Shown: positions 8,801 through 19,300, counted from the stretch's first letter. The stretch is 48,710 bases of DNA from Cyanobacteria bacterium RU_5_0 (GCA_012033255.1 JAAUSF010000028.1:1-48710), one strand, 5' to 3'. The notes: a model not told the origin generated them from the letters alone. Numbers and translations: made by a program.

Positions 8801-9105
8801 CTCAAGTGCCTAAGTCTTCCAGTTTAATTCCCAACAATGTAGTTATTAATCCTTCCAATGACCACTACAGCAGCCATATTTCTGATTTCTAACACGTCTT
8901 CCGTGTGGATAATAAAAATTTGGGTTGAATCTTAAAAAATAAATAATGCAGCTTGGAGCTTGAACCACCAAACCACGAAACCACAAAATGCGATGTGTGA
9001 CTTCTTTAAATCTCTTGTAGGACGGGCGGGACACCCATCAGGCGTCACAAAGAAAGAATTGAGTGTTGTCTTGGTGCCTTTGTAAGGATTCACGATAGAT
9101 GAGAA
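8801..9105. other. intergenic region with one dispersed repeat
   Basis: About 300 bases between the FHA operon and endonuclease V with no convincing gene. It contains a dispersed repeat at about 9011-9039 (TCTCTTGTAGGACGGGCGGG followed by ACACCCATC), related to the minus strand of 46461-46491. The upstream promoter of the FHA genes should lie in the left part, but no clear -10/-35 pair is visible. Confidence 0.5.
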
Positions 9106-9831
9106 CTAGAAAAGCGTTAACTGTCCATTTTCAGACTCAGAGTTAAACGTAGAGTCAAGCTCAGAAGCGGGTGTCTCAGAGGCAAGTTTGTGAGCGAAAC
9201 GGGTGGTTTCGGGAAGCCGATATTTTGTGGTGCATTGAAGCACATAAGCGATCGCCGTCTCCAAGCTAACTCGATATCCTGGAGAAATATACAGCGGCTT
9301 TGTACCAGGACGAGTTCTCAATACGGCTCCGATCGTCTCCCCTTTGTGCTGAAGTGGAACCCATTCTCCTTTTTGCTCAGGAACCGTTGGATGAGTGCCC
9401 ACAAGCAAAGACTTGCCCACGCCGATCGCCGGTAAATTTGTCAATAAACCAATATGACAAGCAATGCCAAACCGACGCGGATGAGCTATGCCCTGCCCAT
9501 CACACAGCAGTAAATCTGGCGTAATACTCAGCTTCTCCAAGGCGTCTAAAACTGCCGGAACTTCTCGGAAGGACAGCAAACCAGGAATATAGGGGAAACT
9601 GGTAGGACGACGCGCGATCGCCTGCTGCTGCAATTTCAATTCTGGAAAGCTTAACACAACTACAGCGGCACGAGTCGTCCGCCCAGAATCCTCAAAGCCA
9701 ACATCGATTCCAGCAACCCTGTGAACAACACCTATTTGATCCGCTGTGATGATTTCATCACGGAGTGATTGCTGGAGAGCGATCGCCTCTTCAGGGCTGA
9801 GGTTCCAATTGTGGCGAGGCTGAATATTCAT
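9106..9831 (-). CDS. nfi: endonuclease V (deoxyinosine 3' endonuclease)
   Basis: Cuts DNA at the second phosphodiester bond 3' of deoxyinosine, starting repair of deaminated adenine. Family motifs are clear: VAGIDVGFE with the first catalytic Asp, [16 protein letters not shown] with the PYIPG wedge loop, [22 protein letters not shown] with the second Asp, and [10 protein letters not shown]. From ATG 9831 ([11 protein letters not shown]) it has 241 residues, close to the family norm. An upstream GTG at 9858 would add nine residues. It overlaps the end of the upstream minus-strand gene by about 40 bases. The C-terminal 25 residues are Ser/Glu-rich and not conserved. Confidence 0.93.
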   Translation of the reverse strand: MNIQPRHNWNLSPEEAIALQQSLRDEIITADQIGVVHRVAGIDVGFEDSGRTTRAAVVVLSFPELKLQQQAIARRPTSFPYIPGLLSFREVPAVLDALEKLSITPDLLLCDGQGIAHPRRFGIACHIGLLTNLPAIGVGKSLLVGTHPTVPEQKGEWVPLQHKGETIGAVLRTRPGTKPLYISPGYRVSLETAIAYVLQCTTKYRLPETTRFAHKLASETPASELDSTFNSESENGQLTLF

Positions 9832-10168
9832 GAGACTGATTAACGTGACTTGCTGCACCTAAATCGGTAGACTGAACGCTGCTAGATGAAACAGAGTTTG
9901 CCAGCACAAGATCGGTTAGCGTAGAGTTGGTTAGGATAGACCGTAGACTGATCCAAACAGTGTAGCGCCAAGACGCGCAGGTAACACAGGTCTGCATTCC
10001 CGTGGCTGCCAGTTCACATCCTAAACTATAGGCTTGCAGGCGATCGTGGGATGGATAAGAGCGGACAAAGGCATATAGCTCGTTACCATACCGCATTCCG
10101 ATCTGGATGCTATTACGCCAGTACTTAAAGAGATAAACCAGTCGTTGATCGATCACTCGGGGTAACAT
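9791..10168 (-). CDS. hypothetical protein, overlaps endonuclease V start
   Basis: About 125 residues from the ATG at 10168 ([20 protein letters not shown]); a TTG at 10180 would add four. The N-terminal 80 residues look like a real compact domain, with aromatic and basic residues and three Cys ([14 protein letters not shown]). The last 45 are Ser/Thr/Gln-rich and run into the endonuclease V gene in another frame. I do not recognise the family. The overlap suggests translational coupling with endonuclease V, if the frame is real. The low-complexity end may also reflect a missing base, as seen elsewhere in this window. Confidence 0.5.
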   Translation of the reverse strand: MLPRVIDQRLVYLFKYWRNSIQIGMRYGNELYAFVRSYPSHDRLQAYSLGCELAATGMQTCVTCASWRYTVWISLRSILTNSTLTDLVLANSVSSSSVQSTDLGAASHVNQSHEYSASPQLEPQP

Positions 10169-10253
10169 AGAAGTCTTCAAAGTTTCAGCACCATTAACTC
10201 TAGCCGTGTGTTTACACTATTTTGATAGGTAAAAATAGAGCATGTAATGTCTC

Positions 10254-10859
10254 TCAAGAGGGGTTTAGGCGATACCGTACCAATGGATTTCTGTTATTTG
10301 CTGCTGCACTTATGGTTTGCTCAATTCTCTGCAACCTTGTCTCCGGGCGCTTCGCGTTATCAATCCAAAAAAGAATATTCTTCTTTGATGAATTACTAAA
10401 TGCCTCAAAATTCCGGTTGGCTGTTTCGTTTGCGTCCAAGGCTCGCTTTAAATCCATTGGAATGATCAATGCTTCGACTTCATCTAACGTAGTCCATGAA
10501 CCATCCTGTTTCGCCGCATCAATCTTTCTCAGACCTGCCTCAGTCATCAACCCTTGTTCGACAGTCTCCTCAATATACTGCTTATTTAATTTTGACCATA
10601 CGCTTTTTGGTTTTCGAGGTGTGAAAATTTGCATATAACGGTCTTGATCTAAAGATTTGACTTTGCTGTCAATCCAGCCAAAACATAAAGCTTCTTTGAC
10701 TGCTTCGCTATATCGCACACTGGGTTTACCGCTTTTGGCTTTGTAGTAAATCAACCATATGCCGATCGAGGTGTGATGATTTTTTTCCAACCAGTCTCGC
10801 CATGCTTTGCGATCGGTGGCATAAATAGTTTCCAGTTGGTCATCAAATTTCGGCATCAC
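10254..10859 (-). CDS. YdeI/OmpD-associated family protein
   Basis: 201 residues of the YdeI/OmpD-associated family, a widespread group of small cytoplasmic proteins with no firm biochemical role. Typical signs are WRDWLEKNHHTSIGIWLIYYK, VRYSEAVKEALCFGWIDSK and FTPRKPKSVWSKLNK in the N-terminal half, and the C-terminal helical repeat (FEAFSNSSKKNILFWIDNAKRPETRLQRIE). It begins MMPKF; either Met could start. It stands alone, with about 150 bases before it and 73 after it. Confidence 0.88.
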   Translation of the reverse strand: MMPKFDDQLETIYATDRKAWRDWLEKNHHTSIGIWLIYYKAKSGKPSVRYSEAVKEALCFGWIDSKVKSLDQDRYMQIFTPRKPKSVWSKLNKQYIEETVEQGLMTEAGLRKIDAAKQDGSWTTLDEVEALIIPMDLKRALDANETANRNFEAFSNSSKKNILFWIDNAKRPETRLQRIEQTISAAANNRNPLVRYRLNPS

Positions 10860-10931
10860 AAAAAACAGATTGTACTTTATAGTATTACATTATGTAAAAA
10901 AACTGAGACAGGTGACCCCTGAAAAATAAAC

Positions 10932-10970
10932 AGACAGGACGTGTAGAAGTTTACGTTCGCCTGCCTGTCT
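10932..10970 (-). terminator. possible terminator hairpin after ugd
   Basis: AGACAGG (10932-10938) and CCTGTCT (10964-10970) form a 7-bp inverted repeat with a 25-nt loop, about 45 bases past the ugd stop on the minus strand. The loop is long and the T-tract is poor, so the call is weak. Confidence 0.25.
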
Positions 10971-11013
10971 ATTGACTTGTGGGTTGTATCTGACCTGTTA
11001 GTTGACCTGGAGA

Positions 11014-12393
11014 CTATCGACCGATTCCAACGTAGCGGAATCCAGCCGCTTCTAAGGCTTGCTGATCCAGGAAATTGCGACCGTCAATAATCACAGGGTG
11101 ACTCATCAGCTTCGACATTTTGGCATAGTCGAGGATGCGGAACTGTTTCCAGTCGGTCACAAGGACGAGCGCATCGCATCCATCAGCCAACCGCTCTGCA
11201 TCCGTTTCTACAATCACGTTGGATAAGCCATGACGCATTCCACTCTGAGCAACCAGGGGATCATATGCCTTTACTTTCGCACCTAGACGGTGCAGTTGCT
11301 CAATGATGTCTAGTGCTGGAGCATCGCGCATATCATCAGTGTCAGGTTTGAAGGTCAGCCCCAACAAACCAACCGTTTTACCCTTGAGGATCTTCAATAC
11401 TTGTTGCAGTTTCTCCACGGCTAGCAAGCGTTGGCGTTGGTTGACAGTGACGGCTGCCTTCATCAATTGCGCTTCGTAGCCATAGTCATCAGCCGTGTGA
11501 ATCAACGCAGAGACATCTTTGGGGAAACAGGAACCACCCCAACCGATCCCAGCTTGCAAGAACTTATTGCCGATCCGAGAATCCAGACCAATGCCCTTTG
11601 CCACTTGAGTCACATCCGCGCCGACTCGATCGCAAATATTCGCGACCTCGTTGATAAAGCTGATCTTGGTTGCCAGGAATGCGTTTGCCGCATACTTAAT
11701 CATCTCCGCAGAGCTAAGATCTGTCACCAGCACCGGAACGGTTGCTAGCGATTGATCTTCCGCGAATTCACGAGAGACGATCGGCGCATACAGTTCTTTC
11801 ATCATGGCGATCGCTTTCGGGCTGTTGCTACCTAAAACGATACGATCGGGGTTGAACGTGTCATGCACCGCAGACCCTTCTCGCAGGAACTCAGGGTTGC
11901 TAACGACATCAAAGGCGGCTTCGATCTCAGTTGCCACGCTGCTGCCTGCGCCAACGAGAGCCTTCTGACGCTCAGCCACACCATCCAACACAATCATGCG
12001 TACCCAGTCACCAGAGCCGATCGGAACAGTTGACTTATTGACAATGACTTTGTAGCCGCCATTGAGATGCTCACCAATGCCACGAGCAACCGCTTCGACA
12101 TAGCGAGTATCGCTTTCACCTGTAGGTAAAGGAGGTGTACCAACTGCAATAAACAGAATTTCACCATGTGTTACACCTGCATTAAGGTCAGTTGTGAACT
12201 CAATGCGTTGCTCTTGAATGGCATTTTGCATGAGTTCGGACAGCCCAGGCTCAAAAATGGGAGACTGTCCAGCTTGCATCAGCTTAACCTTTTCCTCATT
12301 GTTGTCCACGCAAATTACGTGGTGCCCGATTTGAGCAAGGCAAACACCCGTTACTAAGCCAACATATCCAGTACCGATGACACAAACACGCAT
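11014..12393 (-). CDS. ugd: UDP-glucose 6-dehydrogenase
   Basis: Oxidises UDP-glucose to UDP-glucuronate with two NAD+, supplying uronic acid and pentose donors for exopolysaccharide. 459 residues. The N-terminal Rossmann fold begins MRVCVIGTGYVGLVTG, and the catalytic Cys is C289 in GIGWGGSCFPKD. The family motifs NPEFLREGSAVHD and GLTFKPDTDDMRDAPAL are present, and the UDP-binding domain ends RYVGIGR. The start has AAGGA about 10 bases upstream. The UDP-glucuronate decarboxylase gene lies immediately upstream on the same strand (87-base gap), so the two form a UDP-glucose to UDP-xylose pathway pair. Confidence 0.95.
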   Translation of the reverse strand: MRVCVIGTGYVGLVTGVCLAQIGHHVICVDNNEEKVKLMQAGQSPIFEPGLSELMQNAIQEQRIEFTTDLNAGVTHGEILFIAVGTPPLPTGESDTRYVEAVARGIGEHLNGGYKVIVNKSTVPIGSGDWVRMIVLDGVAERQKALVGAGSSVATEIEAAFDVVSNPEFLREGSAVHDTFNPDRIVLGSNSPKAIAMMKELYAPIVSREFAEDQSLATVPVLVTDLSSAEMIKYAANAFLATKISFINEVANICDRVGADVTQVAKGIGLDSRIGNKFLQAGIGWGGSCFPKDVSALIHTADDYGYEAQLMKAAVTVNQRQRLLAVEKLQQVLKILKGKTVGLLGLTFKPDTDDMRDAPALDIIEQLHRLGAKVKAYDPLVAQSGMRHGLSNVIVETDAERLADGCDALVLVTDWKQFRILDYAKMSKLMSHPVIIDGRNFLDQQALEAAGFRYVGIGR

Positions 12394-12480
12394 AGGGGTA
12401 AGTCCTTAAGAATCTACGACAATGACCTTCGTCAACCTACAACTCGACGAACGCTGGATCTGGGGGGGAAGGAACAACGG

Positions 12481-13445
12481 CTATACAACCTGTACAGCTT
12501 TGCTACCAGCTTGTACGGAACTGCCAACCCGCTCCCGAAAATCTTCAATAGTTAACCGTAGTCCGTCTTGCAACGGTACGGCTGGTTGCCAGCCCAAATG
12601 AGTACGCGCTCTCGTAATGTCTGGCTTGCGGCGGCGTGGATCATCCTGGGGTAGGGGTTCAAACCGCACTGGGACATCTGGATTCACCATTTGTTGAACG
12701 GTTTGAGCCAGTTGCAGAATAGTATATTCGTCAGGGTTGCCCAAGTTGATGGGACCAACATAATCTCCGTTCATCATCCGCATGATGCCTTCTACCAGGT
12801 CAGCTACGTAGCAGAAACTGCGAGTTTGAGAACCATCGCCGTATACCGTTAACGGTTGACCCTGAAGGGCTTGAACAACAAAGTTGCTGACGACGCGACC
12901 ATCGTTTTCCAACATACGAGGACCGTAGGTATTGAAAATCCGAATTACTCGAATGTCTACATCGCTTTGGCATGGTAGTCGAAGGCTAGAGTTTCAGCAA
13001 CGCGCTTACCCTCGTCGTAGCAACTCCGAATCCCGATCGGGTTTACATTACCCCGATACTCTTCGACTTGAGGATGGATTTCTGGATCGCCGTAGACCTC
13101 AGAAGTAGACGCAAGTAGAAATCTAGCTTTGACTCGCTTCGCCAATCCCAACATATTCAACGTACCCATGACGTTGGTTTTGATGGTTTTGACAGGATTA
13201 TATTGGTAATGCACAGGGGATGCTGGACACGCCAAATGATAGATTTGGTCAACCTCTAGCCGAATTGGCTCAGTAACATCGTGACGGATTAATTCAAAAC
13301 TGGGGTGATTTAACCACTTGAGAATATTTCGTTTGTGCCCAGTGTAGAAGTTATCCAGACAAAGAACATCGTGTTCTTGCTCCATTAATCGATCGATTAG
13401 GTGAGAACCGATAAAGCCCGCACCGCCTGTGACTAAAATTCGCAT
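12481..13445 (-). pseudogene. UDP-glucuronate decarboxylase (UXS), frameshifted as read
   Basis: Two adjacent frames together make one extended short-chain dehydrogenase converting UDP-glucuronate to UDP-xylose. The 5' part (13445-12957) has [20 protein letters not shown], the NAD-binding start, and [15 protein letters not shown]. It stops after DYHAKAM. The continuation from about 12960 reads [17 protein letters not shown] and runs to 12481. One base is missing at about 12961-12962; an extra A there would give DYHAKANVDIRV. The total of 965 bases is one short of a whole number of codons. The SYK-type active site region reads [13 protein letters not shown] with the expected Tyr and Lys. Whether the break is real or an assembly error cannot be settled here. 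It pairs with ugd downstream. Confidence 0.9.
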
Positions 13446-13813
13446 ATCTTTTCCGCTCTGTATTTCCAGGTAATCATCCGCAACAGAACCAGTCTTGCTC
13501 TTAAAGTGCCCTCTAGTTTCTGACTCTCAACATTTAACCTCACTAGAATCTTAAATGAATCCGAAATGAGGATAAGGTATGGTGTTGTGCTTCCACACGA
13601 GGTTTGACAAATACCATAACAGGCAATATACGGTTTACCAATCTTTGCCACCGGGGATTCACTGAATCTTCAATAGATTGTTTAATTTTTTGTAAATCTT
13701 TTACTGGGAAAGAAAATCAATTTTTAGTGGCTTCCGTTTCCAGCGAATATTAATCACCATTGATGCACCCAGCTAATGCTGACTAGCATAGCCTAACTCC
13801 TCTGCCTCGCTCA
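13446..13813. other. intergenic region upstream of the UXS gene
   Basis: About 370 bases, AT-rich, between the UXS gene and the end of dprA. It should hold the promoter of the UXS-ugd pair. I see no confident gene, terminator or repeat. A 72-codon frame at 13433-13651 has no protein-like features. Confidence 0.5.
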
Positions 13814-15004
13814 TTACTGTCGTTGGTAGCGCATCCCCGGAAGCTGAGATACCAATCCCATTAACTCCAGTTGCGCCAGTGCGCTGAGGACGGTTCCAGT
13901 CGCGAGTCCGGCTTGTTGCACTACTCGATCGATGTTGACAGGTTCTAAGGGAACCGCTTGCAGTACCATCTGAAGATCGGGTTCGAGACGAATGGATTGT
14001 GAGTTTGAGGGTTCGATCGCCAAAAACGAAAGTTGATTGGTCGAAAGTTGATTGGTCGATGCCATTGATGCGACAGGGGGTTGCCACTGGAGTTTTGGAA
14101 TTGTGCCCAGGGCTTCCAGCAATTCTTTTTCCCCTAAGATCAAGTGTGCGCCTTGATTTAAGAGTTCTAAGCAACCTCTAGAACGGTGATTATCGAGTGT
14201 TCCAGGGAGTGCGTAGACATCGCGACTATATTCATTCGCTAGCCGAGCCGTGATTAGCGCACCGGATTTGTGAGGAGCTTCCAGGACAAGCGTGGCACGA
14301 CACAGTCCTGCAATGATGCGATTGCGACGGGGAAAATGGAGGCGATCGGGTTGAGTACCAAATGGATATTCGCTGAGTAATAACCCTTGCTCAGTAATTT
14401 GTTTGGCTAGTTTGCGGTTAAATGCTGGATAAACAACATCAACTCCAGTTCCCAAAACGGCGATCGTCCGCCCTCCTGCTCCTAAGCAACTTTGATGCAC
14501 TTCTGTATCAATGCCTTCTGCCAGTCCTGAGACGACAGTGAATCCAGCTTGAACCAGAGCCGCACTGAGTTTGCGTGCCCATCGCCTGCCATAGTCAGAC
14601 GGATCACGAGTGCCAACGATGGCGATCGTCGGGGTAATCCCTTGATTTTCGAGTGGATCAACACTCCCGTAGTAATAGAGGATGGGAGGCGGATCAGGGA
14701 TTTCCAGTAAGAGGCGAGGATAGTCTGGGTCGGCAGGTGTCCAGAAGCAAGGATTTTCTCGCTCATGTTGAGCCAGGAGTTGCATTGGATCAACCTGTCG
14801 CCGCTCAGCCACAACGGCTTCCGCCGTTTGCAGCCCCACGCCATCCACAGCCATCAACCTCGCTGGAGTTGCATTCCAAGCGGCTGTCAGCGTTCCGAAA
14901 TGCAAGTGCAATCGACGAATCAAGACAGCACCCATTCCTGGAATTTTCGACCAGGCAAGCCAATACGCCCGTTCCTCTGCCAAGTCCTCCTCCTTGTGTC
15001 TCAT
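13814..15004 (-). CDS. dprA: DNA-processing protein DprA (Smf)
   Basis: Loads RecA onto incoming single-stranded DNA during natural transformation. An N-terminal helix-hairpin-helix region (WSKIPGMGAVLIRRL and MAVDGVGLQTAEAV) precedes the Rossmann-like core with TIAIVGTRDPSDYGRRWA, GLAEGIDTEVHQ, GRTIAVLGTGVDVVYP, FPRRNRIIAGL and SGALITARLANEY. The C-terminus is a winged helix (VNIDRVVQQAGLATGTVLSALAQLELMG). The start is taken as ATG 15004 (MRHKEEDLAEERAYW), giving 396 residues; a codon at 15058 would add 18. A perfect 15-bp tandem duplication (14027-14041 and 14042-14056) adds STNQL twice in the linker before the winged helix. Confidence 0.94.
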   Translation of the reverse strand: MRHKEEDLAEERAYWLAWSKIPGMGAVLIRRLHLHFGTLTAAWNATPARLMAVDGVGLQTAEAVVAERRQVDPMQLLAQHERENPCFWTPADPDYPRLLLEIPDPPPILYYYGSVDPLENQGITPTIAIVGTRDPSDYGRRWARKLSAALVQAGFTVVSGLAEGIDTEVHQSCLGAGGRTIAVLGTGVDVVYPAFNRKLAKQITEQGLLLSEYPFGTQPDRLHFPRRNRIIAGLCRATLVLEAPHKSGALITARLANEYSRDVYALPGTLDNHRSRGCLELLNQGAHLILGEKELLEALGTIPKLQWQPPVASMASTNQLSTNQLSFLAIEPSNSQSIRLEPDLQMVLQAVPLEPVNIDRVVQQAGLATGTVLSALAQLELMGLVSQLPGMRYQRQ

Positions 15005-15094
15005 AGGACATTCCGGTTTAGTGTTCCCTGACGGTAAGGTTTCGTTGCTAAGTTCCAAATTTTTTGAGAGGGGACGGGTAATCTGTCGTTGACT

Positions 15095-15892
15095 TTAGGC
15101 GCGTGTACCGAAATCTTGCGTCCAATAGTAGCGGTAGTTTGTGCTACCCGTATCATTTGCCAGGAAGTAGTAGCCGATGCCGATTTCTTGGAGATCAGGA
15201 TGCATCATGTTAACTCGGTGGTGGGGGTTATTCATCCAGGCATAGACAACAGAAGCAGCGGTAGGAAACCCGACGGCAATATTTTCGGCGGCAAGGGAAT
15301 AGTTGTAGCCTGCGGCGGTAAGGCGATCGTATGCAGTTGAGCCATTTTTGCCAACGTGGTCGAAGTAGTCACTCAGTGCCATGTCTTGGCTATGGGATTG
15401 AGCCGCTGTCGATAGATTGGCATTCAGCCGCAAGGGTTTTAAGCCTGCCTGCTGACGATGGGTATTAGTCAACGCTAACACCTGATCAATCAGAGAGCCA
15501 GAACTAGGGGTGATAGGAGGTTCTGTAGCCAAAGTCTCTGCTACTGGATTGACTGCCAGATTCAGCCGATAGCGAGTATTTCCGCGATGGCGAGAGACCC
15601 GCACATAATAAGTACCTGTATCAACGGTACGAGCGATCGATTCATTGGAGTGCCCTTTGTGAGTCGATCGACTCAAGGTTTTGCCGTTGCGATCGAGCAG
15701 AGTTAAGTTTGCATCTGCTTTCAGTCGGGTTAACGATAAATTGAGATGGCTGTGTTGCTTGAAGTTGAGTTTGTATAAGCGATCGGGATGAGGCTCTCCA
15801 ACTTGTCCTGTGAAAACGTTGCGGCCTTGGGTCGGAATGGCTCTAGCGGTTTTAAGATGGTTGGCTGCCGTGAGATGGTTGGTCGATCGCAT
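15095..15892 (-). CDS. PPC domain plus CAP/SCP domain protein
   Basis: 265 residues from the ATG at 15892, preceded by AGGGG with 8-base spacing. Residues about 15-125 form a bacterial pre-peptidase C-terminal (PPC)-like beta domain (LYKLNFKQHSHLNLSLTRLKADANLTLLDRNGKTL, TGTYYVRVSRHRGNTRYRLNL). Residues about 145-265 form a CAP/SCP domain with HSQDMALSDYFDHVGKNG, GYNYSLAAENIAVG, VYAWMNNPHHRVNMM and YYWTQDFG. Such proteins are usually extracellular. No Sec signal peptide is visible at the N-terminus, as in the neighbouring PPC protein at 16318-19320. Target unknown. Confidence 0.88.
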   Translation of the reverse strand: MRSTNHLTAANHLKTARAIPTQGRNVFTGQVGEPHPDRLYKLNFKQHSHLNLSLTRLKADANLTLLDRNGKTLSRSTHKGHSNESIARTVDTGTYYVRVSRHRGNTRYRLNLAVNPVAETLATEPPITPSSGSLIDQVLALTNTHRQQAGLKPLRLNANLSTAAQSHSQDMALSDYFDHVGKNGSTAYDRLTAAGYNYSLAAENIAVGFPTAASVVYAWMNNPHHRVNMMHPDLQEIGIGYYFLANDTGSTNYRYYWTQDFGTRA

Positions 15893-16045
15893 CACGATGT
15901 CCCCTTAAGAGTGGGTCATCCTTAGAGTTGTCAATCTTCATCACAAAACAGTCAGTGATCTTGTCTAATTTTAGACGTTTATTCTAACATCACCGTATTT
16001 ACACGGTTATTACACTCTCTGATTTAGCTAATCATCAGATAAAAA

Positions 16046-16140
16046 TATAGCTGTAGTCAGTTAGGTTAGGACATGGACATTTTTGTGGGGCGGCTCCGCC
16101 GCCCCACAAAAATGTCCTAACCAATATGACTATGGCTATA
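16046..16140. mobile_element. MITE-like hairpin element, copy 2 (intact)
   Basis: A 95-bp element with terminal inverted repeats TATAGCTGTAGTCA (16046-16059) and TGACTATGGCTATA (16127-16140), 12 of 14 positions paired. Inside is a perfect 20-bp hairpin (16075-16094 with 16098-16117, loop TCC). It shares its left end and core with 5415-5496. The core differs by a C-to-T in one arm matched by G-to-A in the other, so pairing is kept. No transposase in the window matches these ends. Confidence 0.75.
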
Positions 16141-16206
16141 GATTTCACGGATAACACAAATGCTCTGAGATACAAAGCTTCTGCGGTATTCCAGAGAGAC
16201 TTGCTG

Positions 16207-16239
16207 AAAAAAATCGCCCCTCCGAGATGGAAAGGCGAT
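16207..16239 (-). terminator. rho-independent terminator of the PPC/ELWxxDGT gene
   Basis: On the minus strand an ATCGCC arm (16239-16234) pairs with GGCGAT (16218-16213), with a further TCC/GGA inner pairing, and runs directly into seven T (16213-16207). It lies about 80 bases after the stop of the 1000-residue gene, in the correct orientation. Confidence 0.55.
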
Positions 16240-16317
16240 CGTTCTCATAGTTTATGATTGGGTATCAAATAAAGTTAGTGAATTTACGGTGATGAGTGAA
16301 TTCGATCGAGAGATAGT

Positions 16318-19300
16318 TTAGGGTAGCACTGACCAAAGTTCGATGCCGTCAACGCCATCATCCGCTGTGAACAGAAGTGTGTCATTGGCAACAGCAAACG
16401 AGCCTGGATTGGAGTTAGGTACGACGTCTGGATTACTCGGATCATCAGTAGTGTTGATATCTCCAACCAAGGTCGCTAAGGTATTGGTTGCATCAGTATC
16501 ATACTTCCAGAGTTCTCTGCCCTCGGTCGGGGTGTCTGCTGCGAAGAAGATTGTGCCGCCTACTGCTGCTAACTGAGTTGGGCTGGGATTGTATTCAGTG
16601 ATGTTACCTGTAAGGGTGATTGCTCTCGTCCCAGCGTCAGTGCCATCCGTAACCCATACCTTGGATAAGTTATCGGCAGGATCGATCGTGATGAATGCCA
16701 GTCTGCCTGTACCATCCAGCGCAACCAAGCCAGCAATATCAGAACTACCAGCATCAGGAGTGATATTGCTCACGAGTTCAGCAGTGGTAGACGACGCAGG
16801 ATTGACGATTCTCACCAATTCCTCTCCAACTGGGTTACTGGAGGTGTCGATGGTATCGGCTGTGAAGTATAAGGTATTAGGAGAGGACGTTCCCTCCACG
16901 AAAATCAGGTTGCCAGGATTGGGAGCAATACCACCCAGGCTAACCAGAGTGGGCTGTGCGTCGCCAATAGTGTACCTGTACAGTTTGCGATCCAGAGTGC
17001 TTGGTTCAGCAGTGAAATACAAGGTGTTGGCACTAACAGCAACTAAGTCGTTAGGATCAACTGCCTCAGGGGGATTGGTACTGGTTAGGAAAATTTCTGT
17101 TGGAGTGTTATTAGCAGTACGAGCATTCTGGATGTATGCCAATTGGCTCCCATCGGCTCCGAACCTGCCGTCAAAGAACAGGGCATCATCGCCAACTGCC
17201 GTCAAATCTCGAACTCGTGTACCTAAAATTTCTGCGCCACCGGCGGTCAAAACCAATTCTACACCTGTTCCATCGACTCCTGTTCTGTAGAGCCGTCTGC
17301 CTGTACCTGTTCCAGCCTCAGCAAGGAAGTAGAGTCGATCGCCCACGGCTGTCAGGTCTGCATAGCTAGAAAGAATTGGATCATCCCCATCTCGAACACG
17401 GCTAATCACGCCGTTAGGATCACATTTGAATAGATCGTTCCCTAGATTGGGTGTTCCATCGTTTGCCACAAAGTAAAGGAGAGTGTTGTTGCCACTATTC
17501 CCTGCCGCCGTGAAATTGCCCAACGATACGAAGTCTCCAAACTTCTGAGTTCCGTCTATTGTGGTGTCTGTGCGCCACAAGGAGTTTGGTGAGCTTGGCT
17601 CGCTGCCATCTTCCGCCGAGAAGAAGGTAAAGTTGCCAACTTCCGTGACATTTCGGGGGTTAGAAGATTCTCCACCGGGACGGATACCTCTCGTCTTGGC
17701 GGGGATATCCGAAGCAACAGCGAGATCGACGGTCAGGTTATATGTGGAACCTTCACCCGATCCATTAGGAGCAAAGATACGGATGATATACTCTGTGTCT
17801 GGAGAGAGGATGCCGCTAAAGTCTTCAGACCCTTGCCCAAAGGTTCCACTCGGACTGCGACTTGATGCATCGGAGATGCCTCCTCTACCTGGGATGGGTT
17901 GACCGTCAACACCGAGACTAACCACTTCGATATCCAGATTGCCGAACAGGTCATCTAATTGCACTCGGAGGAGCGGACGATCGGTACTATTGGCGGCTGG
18001 AGCAGTCCTGAAGCGGTAATAATCTACCGGGGAATCAATCCCTCCATCGACGACGTAGTTTGCTCCAGTAAATGTTGTGGTATTGTTTGCCGGAATAGGA
18101 ATTGGGGTGACAGTTGCGATCGCGTTGGGAACGGTGTCAGTAAGTTTGTTGCCGATCGCCAACGAATAGTTGGTTTCGTTGCCTGCCGCACTCTGAAAAA
18201 CGCGAACATAGAAAGTTCCTGCGTCCAAGGGCTGAATAAATTTCTCTTGGGTGATGCCAGCCTGGGATTGATATCTGGACACCGAACTCCCATCTGCATT
18301 GACGATCGAAATGTTCGCATCCGCCGTTAATCCAGCTAACTCAATCAAGTAGTCGCCCCTGGTGCCTGTGGTGATCTGGTAGAAATCTTGAGTGTCGGTA
18401 TTGGTGACGCTTCCGGTGAGGGTGATAGGAATGCCGCTCACTAACGTTGCTCCGGCAATGCTGTTGCCATCGCGGACAACACCGCCGCCTGGATCACCAC
18501 CGCCCGGATCACCACCGCCCGGAGTCGCAGCAATGTTGACCTGGAAGGTTCCTAATGCCCCTGCTGCTGCCGCATTGCTATTGGTGTCCGTCACCTGATT
18601 CGCTTGTAACGAAACCGTGTATGTTCCGTTGTCGGCAGCATCCCATGTGTTGCCTGGAGCAGTGACGCGATAGGTTGCTGTGCGAGGAGTGCCGTTGCCT
18701 CCCGGAGTTGCACTTACCAGCGTTGCGAGTTGATTGAAACCACTGGGACTTGTGACGCGAATATCGTTGCCGTCGATCGTCCCCGTATTAATCGCAACGT
18801 TATCGCTGTAGGTAACAACAAAATCATAGGCAGCACCACCGCCTGTTGTTAGGGGAGAGGCATTTAGCGCAGCCGTCGGGGGCGTTGTGTCGCTTGGGAG
18901 AGTAGGAATGAGTGTAGCGGTTGCCCTTAAACGATAGCGGCTGTCTCCAGTCTGACGTGACACTCGTACCAAATACTCACCTGCATCCAAATTTAATGAT
19001 AGATTCTCGTTCGCGTTCCCCCCTTTTCGGGATGCCCCAATTGAAGATAAGAAGGTGTTGCGATCTCTTGCCCTTAGTCTTCTGAAATCCTGATTACGAA
19101 TATTTCTAGGAATCTGATTCGAGGGACGCTTGAACGAATAGACCTCAACATTAAAATTCGATCGCCGTGCAATTTCAGAAACTCCTAGTTCAAGAGTGCT
19201 ACGCCCAGTTAAATTGACGCGATACAAGTCATCTAGGTCGTTCCTTCCGAGTCGATCGCGTCTGTTGGCAGGTAAGCCCAGGTTTCTAGCTCCGCCTAGC

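Noticed and set aside
8846..9034. 62-codon minus-strand frame in the gap before endonuclease V
   Set aside because: No ribosome site, Cys/Arg/Tyr-rich random composition, and it overlaps a dispersed repeat.
13433..13651. 72-codon minus-strand frame upstream of the UXS gene
   Set aside because: Overlaps the UXS start, has no family features, and lies in an AT-rich promoter region.
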